From JANLVI01 sp031363915 (lineage in GTDB: Bacteria > Vulcanimicrobiota > Vulcanimicrobiia > Vulcanimicrobiales > Vulcanimicrobiaceae), in the NCBI GenBank assembly GCA_031363915.1, contig JANLVI010000037.1:5637-69636 (forward strand): a DNA stretch of 64,000 nucleotides. The letters are read 5' to 3'. The position numbers were made by a program, and so were the translations under genes. Below the pieces are notes generated by a model that was not told the origin of the DNA, ran no database searches, and was given only the letters and a program-made list of their open reading frames with translations. This document shows positions 58,350-64,000 of this stretch, piece after piece. The stretch's first letter is position 1; each line of letters starts with the position of its first letter.

Positions 58350-60431
58350 TTGACCTCGATCATTCAAACCTCGGGCGAGTACCCGAAGGCCGAACGGCTC
58401 GATCACGTCGACGATTATCACGGAACGCGCGTCGCGGATCCGTACCGCTGGCTCGAAGACGTCGATTCGCCGCAGACCGCGGCCTGGGTCGAGGAACAAA
58501 ACGCACTGACGGAAGGCATGCTGGCACGATCCAATCGGCGTGAGGGGATTCGCAACCGCTTGAGGTCGCTCTGGAACTACGAGAAGTTCGGAATTCCGCA
58601 AGTGGCCGGACGGCGATTCTTTTACACGAAGAACGCCGGCTTACAGAACCAGTCTGTCCTGTATACCGTGCGTTCCCTCGGCGCGACGGCGCGCGTGCTG
58701 ATCGACCCCAACACCCTCTCGAGCGACGGGACCGTCGCCCTCTCCGGACTTTCGATCAGTAACGACGGACGGTACGTTGCCTATTCGATTTCGTCCTCGG
58801 GATCGGATTGGCAGACATGGCGTGTGCGCGAAGTCGCTTCGGGTCGCGACCTGCCCGATACCCTCGAGTGGAGCAAGTTCTCGGGAGCCTCGTGGCTTGC
58901 CGACGGCAGCGGCTTCTTTTATAGCCGCTTCGAGGCGCCGGCGGGCGATACGCAGTTTAAAGAAGCGAACTACGACCACAAGCTGTACTTCCACGCGCTC
59001 GGCACGGCGCAGGCAATCGACCTGCTCGTCTACGAGCGGCCCGATCATAAAGACTGGACGCTCGGTTCCGAGGTCACCGAGGACGGGCGTTACTTGCTGA
59101 TATCGGCAACCAAAGGCACGGAATCGCGCAATCGCGTGTTCGTGCGCGATCTCAGCTCGAGCGACTCGGCCGTGCGCGGGGTCTTCACCTCGGCCGACGC
59201 GCAGTACGGCTTCGTCGGCAACGTCGGCACGACGCTGTTCTTTCAAACGACGAGCGACGCCCCACTCGGCCGTCTCATCGCGCTTGAGGTCGATGCACCG
59301 CAGCAGATGACGACCGTGATCCCAACCTCTGAGGATACGCTCGAAAGCGTGCAGCTCGTCGGCGGACGGTTGATCGCAAGTTATCTGCACGACGCGCATT
59401 CGGTCGTGCGCGTGCACGACCTCAGCGGCGAGCTTGCGTATAACGTTAACCTGCCGGGCTTGGGCACGGCATCGGGATTCGCCGGTCGCGAACAGGATAC
59501 GACCGTATATTTTGCGTTCACATCCTACGTGGCACCCGCCGCCATCTATGCGCTGGATCTCGGTCGGGGTACGACGACGGCCGTTTTTTCCCCCGCGGTG
59601 AACTTCGACCCGGTGAACTTCAGGAGCGAACAAGTCTTTTATACGAGTAAAGACGGCACGCGCGTGCCGATGATCGTCTCATCGAGGGCGGGTGTCGCGC
59701 GCGACGGGACGGCGCCCACGATCCTCTACGGCTACGGTGGCTTCAATATCTCGCTGACACCGGCGTTCTCGCCCGCAATTATCGTGTGGCTGGAACTCGG
59801 CGGAGTGTACGCGGTGGCCAACATTCGCGGCGGCGCAGAATACGGTGAAGCGTGGCATCTCGCCGGTACGTTTGAGAAGAAGCAGAACGTCTTCGACGAT
59901 TTCATCGCCGCTGCCGAGTATTTGATCGACCAGCGGTACACCACGACCGAAAAGCTTGCAATCGCCGGCGTAAGTAACGGTGGCCTCCTCGTCGGTGCGT
60001 GTATGACGCAACGGCCCGAACTCTTCGGTGCCGCGCTGCCTGCCGTAGGCGTAATGGACATGCTGCGGTTTCAGCACTTCACGATCGGCTGGGCGTGGAC
60101 GGCGGAATACGGCTCGGCCGAAGACGCACGGCAATTTCCCGCGATCTACGCATATTCGCCGCTGCAAAATCTACGCGAGGGAACGCACTATCCCGCAACG
60201 CTCGTAACGACAGCAGATCACGACGACCGCGTCTATCCGGCACATAGCTTCAAATTCGCCGCGGCGCTCCAACACGCCCAAGGCGGCTCAGCGCCGGTCC
60301 TCATTCGCATCGAACAGAAAGCCGGACATGGCGCCGGAAAGCCAACGACCAAGGTGATCGATGAAGTCGCCGATCGCTACACCTTCCTCGCACAAGTGCT
60401 GCACATCACAGAGGCGGTAAAGGAATCGTAG
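58350..60431 (+). CDS. Prolyl oligopeptidase (S9A)
   Basis: Cytosolic serine peptidase of 693 residues cleaving after proline in short peptides. It has an N-terminal segment DDYHGTRVADPYRWLEDVDSP, a seven-bladed propeller (about 75-420), and the alpha/beta hydrolase domain with ILYGYGGFNISLTPAFSP, the nucleophile GVSNGGLLVGA, the aspartate in TADHDDRVYPAHSFKF and the histidine in KAGHGAGKPTTK. No signal peptide. TTG 58350 has CCGGAG upstream. A truncated amidohydrolase follows after 14 bases. Confidence 0.94.
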   Translation: MTSIIQTSGEYPKAERLDHVDDYHGTRVADPYRWLEDVDSPQTAAWVEEQNALTEGMLARSNRREGIRNRLRSLWNYEKFGIPQVAGRRFFYTKNAGLQNQSVLYTVRSLGATARVLIDPNTLSSDGTVALSGLSISNDGRYVAYSISSSGSDWQTWRVREVASGRDLPDTLEWSKFSGASWLADGSGFFYSRFEAPAGDTQFKEANYDHKLYFHALGTAQAIDLLVYERPDHKDWTLGSEVTEDGRYLLISATKGTESRNRVFVRDLSSSDSAVRGVFTSADAQYGFVGNVGTTLFFQTTSDAPLGRLIALEVDAPQQMTTVIPTSEDTLESVQLVGGRLIASYLHDAHSVVRVHDLSGELAYNVNLPGLGTASGFAGREQDTTVYFAFTSYVAPAAIYALDLGRGTTTAVFSPAVNFDPVNFRSEQVFYTSKDGTRVPMIVSSRAGVARDGTAPTILYGYGGFNISLTPAFSPAIIVWLELGGVYAVANIRGGAEYGEAWHLAGTFEKKQNVFDDFIAAAEYLIDQRYTTTEKLAIAGVSNGGLLVGACMTQRPELFGAALPAVGVMDMLRFQHFTIGWAWTAEYGSAEDARQFPAIYAYSPLQNLREGTHYPATLVTTADHDDRVYPAHSFKFAAALQHAQGGSAPVLIRIEQKAGHGAGKPTTKVIDEVADRYTFLAQVLHITEAVKES

Positions 60432-60445
60432 GGACGTGATAAAAG

Positions 60446-60922
60446 GTGCGGTCATGGTCGCACGTTTCTGTCTTGCCGTCGTACCGGCGTTCGGGCGCGA
60501 TGAATAATATTCCGAACAGCTTTTCGACCCTCAATTCGCGTCAGGAAACGCCCGCAATCTTACGTCGCGCCGGGGTGAGCGTCGTCCTCGTGAGCAGCGA
60601 TCCGGGCGGCGATTCACACAACTTTAACGCGCGAAAAACCAAGTACGAAGCGGGGGAAGCCGTTGCATACGGTATGTCCCACGACGACGCGCTGCGTGCG
60701 ATCGCGTTAACGCCGGCCGAAGTTTTCGGCGTCGCCGACCGGATCGGGTCGCTTGCACCCGGACGCAACGCCAACGTCGTGGTGTGGAGTGGCGACCCGT
60801 TCGAATTCGCGACGCGCTTGGAGCATGTCTTCGTCGACGGACGCGAACTGCACGAGCGAACGCGCCAAGATCTGCTGACCGAGCGATACCGGACGCTTCC
60901 GCCCGCCAAGAAAACTCCGTAG
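60446..60922 (+). pseudogene. Amidohydrolase C-terminal remnant
   Basis: Only the last part of an imidazolonepropionase-like amidohydrolase is present. From ATG 60500 the product reads MNNIPNSFSTLNSRQETPAIL, GVSVVLVSSD, KYEAGEAVAYGMSHDDALRAIALTPAEVFG and the terminal LAPGRNANVVVWSGDPFE. The N-terminal metal-binding HxH half and most of the barrel are missing, so it cannot be an active hydrolase alone. The sequence before MNNIP (GTG 60446 onward) does not match the family. It is a 5'-truncated remnant, or a fragment kept for another use. Confidence 0.75.
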
Positions 60923-60925
60923 CCC

Positions 60926-63802
60926 TTGCTGCGGATCGCACTCCTTGGCGAGCCGCATTTTTCGTTTCGCGGGGAGCCGTATCGATTCGAGGCACTGCCG
61001 CGCGCATTGCCGCTGCTCGCCTACCTCATTCTCAAACGCGCACATCCCGAATCGTTCGATGCGGTCGCGAGCCTGATCTGGCCTGACGATCGGGAATCGG
61101 ATGCGCGCGTCAAACTTCGGCGGCACGTCAGCGTCTTGCAAGGCGCGCTACCTCCCGAGGACCCGGCGCAGCCGTGGATTCACGCAACGGGCGACACGCT
61201 TCAGTGGAATAGCAGTGCCGGCTCGACCTGCGATTTGATCGGGTTCGAAGAAGATGCAGCGGATCTGGCGACGTACGATGCCGCCGTCGATCGCTACGGA
61301 GGGGATTTCCTTATCGGTTATCACTCGCCGTGGATCGAAGCGGAGCGCGACCGCTTACACCGGATCTACCTCTTCCGGCGCGAAGCGCTCATGGCGCTTG
61401 CCGAAGACGACGCGCACTCGACCGACGCCATTCGGCACGCGCGCGCGATTCTCGATGCCGATCCATGGCGTGAAAGCGCCGTTCGCGCGCTGATGCGCGG
61501 ACTCGCCGCGAAAGGCAACTACGCGGGGGCGGCGGCGGAGTTCGACCGATTTGCCCTTCGGTTGCGCCGCGAGCGTTTGAGCGAACCCGGTTCGGAGACG
61601 CAGACGTTGTTGCGCGCCTTCGTTGGCGTTCGTCCCGTCCGTCCGTCGCGTGCGGTGATGGATCGCGAACAAGAACTCGCAACGCTCGACGCGGCCTACG
61701 CCCAGGTTCGAGCTGGAAGCGGAACGGCGATGTTTCTCATCGGCGAGCGCGCGAGTGGGAAGGCGGAGTTCGCGGAAGCCTTCGCCGATGGCTGCGCCGA
61801 CGCGCGTGTTTTCGTGGGGCGTCTTGCCGCGCGCGAAGGCCGGCCATATGAGTCGCTGGTCGCGGTCCTTCGCCCGGCCCTCGCGCACCTTCGAGAGTTG
61901 GCAAGACCGGGCGAGTTTACCGCGCTTGCCGTGCTTCTGAACGAGATCGGCCGTCCGCTACCGCGGACGCACGCAAGCGACGTCGATCGCGAGCGGCGGC
62001 GCCTCTACGATTCGATCGCTTCCGCCGTTCTCGCACTGGCGCGCACCGCACCGCTGATCGTCGTTTTGCCGGACATTCATCGCGCAGGTTATGCGACAGT
62101 CGCGGCGCTGGAATCGCTTGCGAAACGGATCGCCGGCGCACCGGTCCTCATCGTGGCGACGGCGTCGTCGGTTTCGGAACCGCTAGGATCTGCGATTCGA
62201 CGCCTCAGCCATACCGGTCGTGCGATGACGTTGACGCTTCAAGGCGTTCCAACCGGTTACGAACCGCTTCCCGGCACGCCGGCAATCGCGGCGCAATTCG
62301 TCTCCGCGCAAGAGTATGCCGCAAATGCGCGAGCTGCAGTCGACGTGTTCGCGGACGACGACGCGCGCATCGCGATCGAACGCGGTCTTCGCGCCTCGGA
62401 GAGCGACGCGACGCGGTATGCGCTGTTGATCCAACACGAGCGCATCGCCGCCTCGGGGACGAGCCGCGCAGAGCACACGCGGTTGCTTGCCGAACTTGCG
62501 GGACTGGCCACCGACGTGCACAAACGTGCCGAAGTCTTACAACTTCGCATTCGCTGGGCGCGGATCGCGAGCGACGCGGCGGAGCGCGAGCGTCTCGTCG
62601 GCGAGTTTACGACGCTTGCAAGCGAGCTCGACGATCCGTGGCTCATCATGCTCGCAAGTCTCGCACGCGGCCAGGCTAGGCGCGATGCTGAAAAATTCTC
62701 CGCAGCTCGCTTCGATCTCATCGATGCATCAGATCGTTCCCTCGCCCTCAACGCTGCGCCCGTGGCATGCGAGACACTGCTCTCGCTTGCAGAAATGGAA
62801 GCGTCGCTCGGGAACTCCGCCGCCGCATACGACTATCTCAGACGCGCCGATCGCGAAGCCGAACACGCGGGAGATCTCCTGGGCCAAGCGCAGATCGTGG
62901 GACTAACGATCGGCATGCTCCTGAGCGACATGCGGATGACCGAGGCGCTCGCAACCTCGGATGCTGCCAAACCGCTGTTTGCCGCCTTCGGCGATCGCGA
63001 GACGTACGCCGACGTGCGAACGCAAGTGGCGCGCGCGCTGACGCGCGTCGGCCACTTCGAGCGGGCGCTCAGAATCTATCGCAGCGTCGCCGATGTGTAT
63101 CGCGAACTCGACGTGCCGCGCGGAGAGGCAAAGACGCTCATCAACTCGTCGATCACGCTCATGCGGCTTGGAAATTACGACGAAGCGCTGGCGAACGTGC
63201 AGCGTGCTGCGGCAATTTTCGGGTGCATCGGCGACGTTCGCGGACATGCGATCTGCGTGAGTAACGCGGGGCTCATCGCCTACTACCGGCACCGCAACGA
63301 CGATGCGGTCCATGAATACGAACGGGCGCTCGCGCTCGCGGAAAAGCTCGGGAACGAGGACATCATCTCGAATATCACGAGTAATCTCGGTGCGGCGGAA
63401 AGCGCGCGCGGCAATTACGAACGTGCGATCGACTTACTCGAACGCGGGATCCGTATGGCAACAGCGCGCGACCGCGTCCTCGCCGTCGTTAACGACATCC
63501 CGGATTTGGTGCTCGCCTACGTGCGGCGGGGCGACTCGCGGCGTGCCGAGATGACGGCGCGAACGATGCTCGAGGTGGTCGCGCGCCTCACCGATCCGTA
63601 CGATGAGATGTACTACGTCGAATACGTCGCGGGGTTGGTGGACGATCGCCGTAGCCGCGTCAGTTCCGCACGCGCGCACTATGAAACGGCCGAGCGGCTC
63701 TTCCTCGAACGCGTGGCATCGTTTGCCGATGAGGCCTCACGTTCCGCATTTTTGGACTTGCCGAACAGCCGGCTCATCCGCGAGGGGCTAAAGCTGCGCT
63801 GA
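60926..63802 (+). CDS. BTAD/SARP-type regulator with degenerate ATPase and TPR repeats
   Basis: A 958-residue protein. Residues 1-90 are an OmpR-like winged helix with LILKRAHPESFDAVASLIWPD split around its recognition part; 95-245 form a bacterial transcriptional activator (BTAD) domain. An AAA/STAND-like region (about 250-470) has Walker A GERASGKA (273-280), where the final Ser/Thr is Ala, and Walker B VVLPDIH with a single Asp. About ten TPR repeats fill the rest (ERALRIYRSVADVYRELD, DEALANVQRAAAIFGCI, DDAVHEYERALALAEKLG). It is probably a DNA-binding regulator whose nucleotide switch is lost. TTG 60926 lies three bases after the previous stop. Confidence 0.8.
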   Translation: MLRIALLGEPHFSFRGEPYRFEALPRALPLLAYLILKRAHPESFDAVASLIWPDDRESDARVKLRRHVSVLQGALPPEDPAQPWIHATGDTLQWNSSAGSTCDLIGFEEDAADLATYDAAVDRYGGDFLIGYHSPWIEAERDRLHRIYLFRREALMALAEDDAHSTDAIRHARAILDADPWRESAVRALMRGLAAKGNYAGAAAEFDRFALRLRRERLSEPGSETQTLLRAFVGVRPVRPSRAVMDREQELATLDAAYAQVRAGSGTAMFLIGERASGKAEFAEAFADGCADARVFVGRLAAREGRPYESLVAVLRPALAHLRELARPGEFTALAVLLNEIGRPLPRTHASDVDRERRRLYDSIASAVLALARTAPLIVVLPDIHRAGYATVAALESLAKRIAGAPVLIVATASSVSEPLGSAIRRLSHTGRAMTLTLQGVPTGYEPLPGTPAIAAQFVSAQEYAANARAAVDVFADDDARIAIERGLRASESDATRYALLIQHERIAASGTSRAEHTRLLAELAGLATDVHKRAEVLQLRIRWARIASDAAERERLVGEFTTLASELDDPWLIMLASLARGQARRDAEKFSAARFDLIDASDRSLALNAAPVACETLLSLAEMEASLGNSAAAYDYLRRADREAEHAGDLLGQAQIVGLTIGMLLSDMRMTEALATSDAAKPLFAAFGDRETYADVRTQVARALTRVGHFERALRIYRSVADVYRELDVPRGEAKTLINSSITLMRLGNYDEALANVQRAAAIFGCIGDVRGHAICVSNAGLIAYYRHRNDDAVHEYERALALAEKLGNEDIISNITSNLGAAESARGNYERAIDLLERGIRMATARDRVLAVVNDIPDLVLAYVRRGDSRRAEMTARTMLEVVARLTDPYDEMYYVEYVAGLVDDRRSRVSSARAHYETAERLFLERVASFADEASRSAFLDLPNSRLIREGLKLR

Positions 63803-63901
63803 GGGGGCGCGGTAGACGGTGCGTCCGCAATCGACCGTCTGCAGTACGTGCGTGCCGAGAATTTGATCTGATGGTGAGGCATTGCCCTCGATTTTGATCA
63901 C
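63788..63901 (-). CDS. 37-residue hypothetical ORF
   Basis: GTG 63901 opens a frame with a protein-like composition (IKIEGNASPSDQILGTHVLQ, then VDCGRTVYRAP) ending at TAG 63788, overlapping the convergent BTAD gene by 15 bases. The ribosome site is weak, and the upstream terminator of the tRNA isolates it from read-through. It could equally be an unexpressed tail region. Confidence 0.3.
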   Translation of the reverse strand: MIKIEGNASPSDQILGTHVLQTVDCGRTVYRAPSAQL

Positions 63902-63920
63902 GTGCCGTATTGCCGACTTA

Positions 63921-63959
63921 AAAAACCAACGCCCTCGAATGCCGAGGGCGTTGGTTTTT
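63921..63959 (-). terminator. Terminator of the partial tRNA gene
   Basis: Perfect 17-base stem AAAAACCAACGCCCTCG (63921-63937) with 63943-63959 and a five-base loop. A and T tracts flank it, so it works on either strand. It follows the tRNA 3' end by four bases. Confidence 0.88.
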
Positions 63960-63963
63960 GACT

Positions 63964-64000
63964 TGGTGGGCCATCCTGGGTTCGAACCAGGGACCTCATG
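63964..64000 (-). tRNA. tRNA gene, 3' part only
   Basis: The minus strand shows variable-loop AGGTC, a T arm CCTGG-TTCGAAC-CCAGG, the acceptor half ATGGCCC, discriminator A and an encoded CCA. The 5' half and anticodon lie beyond the window, so the identity is unknown; an acceptor of GGGCCAT with an AGGTC loop would suit an Ile- or Val-type tRNA. Confidence 0.85.

Noticed and set aside
1..64000. CRISPR array, insertion sequence, transposase, integrase or prophage genes
   Set aside because: I saw no regularly spaced direct repeats, no transposase or integrase motifs and no paired terminal repeats in the window.

Overview
The window is a compact, gene-dense bacterial chromosome segment with GC-rich coding sequence. 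Genes are usually joined by 1-4 base overlaps (ATGA, GTGA, TAATG, TGATG). A secretin-based type IV pilus implies an outer membrane, so this is a diderm. The mix of a short HisG needing HisZ, a YvcK-RapZ pair, a succinate dehydrogenase whose third subunit is a CCG-domain protein, dnaE and his genes running into ftsQAZ, and many GAF, GGDEF and SpoIIE-type proteins does not fit Proteobacteria. My best guess is an uncultured lineage such as Candidatus Eremiobacterota (WPS-2). This is inferred from gene content only; no marker phylogeny was possible.

Layout. (1) 189-11137, minus: one operon for a complete type IV pilus in the order pilB, pilT, pilC, an alternative sigma factor, pilA, a CcdA-like thiol transporter, a TPR protein, pilD, pilM, N, O, P, Q. 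(2) 11195-11747: intergenic, with a candidate pil promoter, a 31-residue membrane-peptide ORF with its own terminator, and the sdh terminator. (3) 11747-15437, minus: succinate dehydrogenase A, B and a CCG subunit. A GAF-GGDEF gene lies just upstream. (4) 16756-27458, plus: dnaE, hisZ, hisG, hisD, a HAD phosphatase, ftsQ, ftsA, ftsZ, closed by a terminator. (5) 27515-28843, minus: a small accessory patch with two related membrane genes, one frameshifted, and overlapping tiny ORFs. (6) 28943-32073, plus: M20 amidohydrolase, ECF sigma factor, SRPBCC protein, FmdB zinc ribbon, a small membrane protein. (7) 32070-38997, minus: a methyltransferase with a proline/FG-rich tail, aroA, tRNA-Leu, and a 1392-residue fusion of an APC permease and a GH35-like hydrolase whose 3' end lies inside the tRNA gene. 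(8) 39048-46429: esterase, ankyrin protein, MscL, DJ-1/PfpI protein, GNAT, and a transsulfuration cluster whose cystathionine beta-synthase gene carries a frameshift. (9) 46516-50918: DUF5069, lipoprotein, glycerate kinase with an apparent CTG start, YvcK, RapZ, DUF2203. (10) 50973-63802: DUF1858 protein with a GAF membrane sensor, RNase P RNA, a PAS-PP2C-HATPase fusion, two tRNA-Ala genes, a cyclic-nucleotide-binding protein, a GAF-GGDEF-HD-GYP protein, prolyl oligopeptidase, an amidohydrolase remnant and a BTAD-TPR regulator. The window ends inside a tRNA gene.

How the parts may work together. The pilus operon holds both motor ATPases, the platform, prepilin peptidase, a four-cysteine pilin, the MNOP alignment complex and the secretin. 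It also carries a sigma factor and a disulfide-handling protein, which suggests autonomous control and oxidative folding of the pilin. Elsewhere, a phosphatase fused to an anti-sigma-type kinase fold and two GGDEF proteins (one with HD-GYP) point to partner-switching and c-di-GMP control of surface behaviour. Three coding interruptions (cbs, the second membrane paralogue, and the in-frame stop between the tiny ORFs) could be real decay or assembly errors; raw reads would decide.
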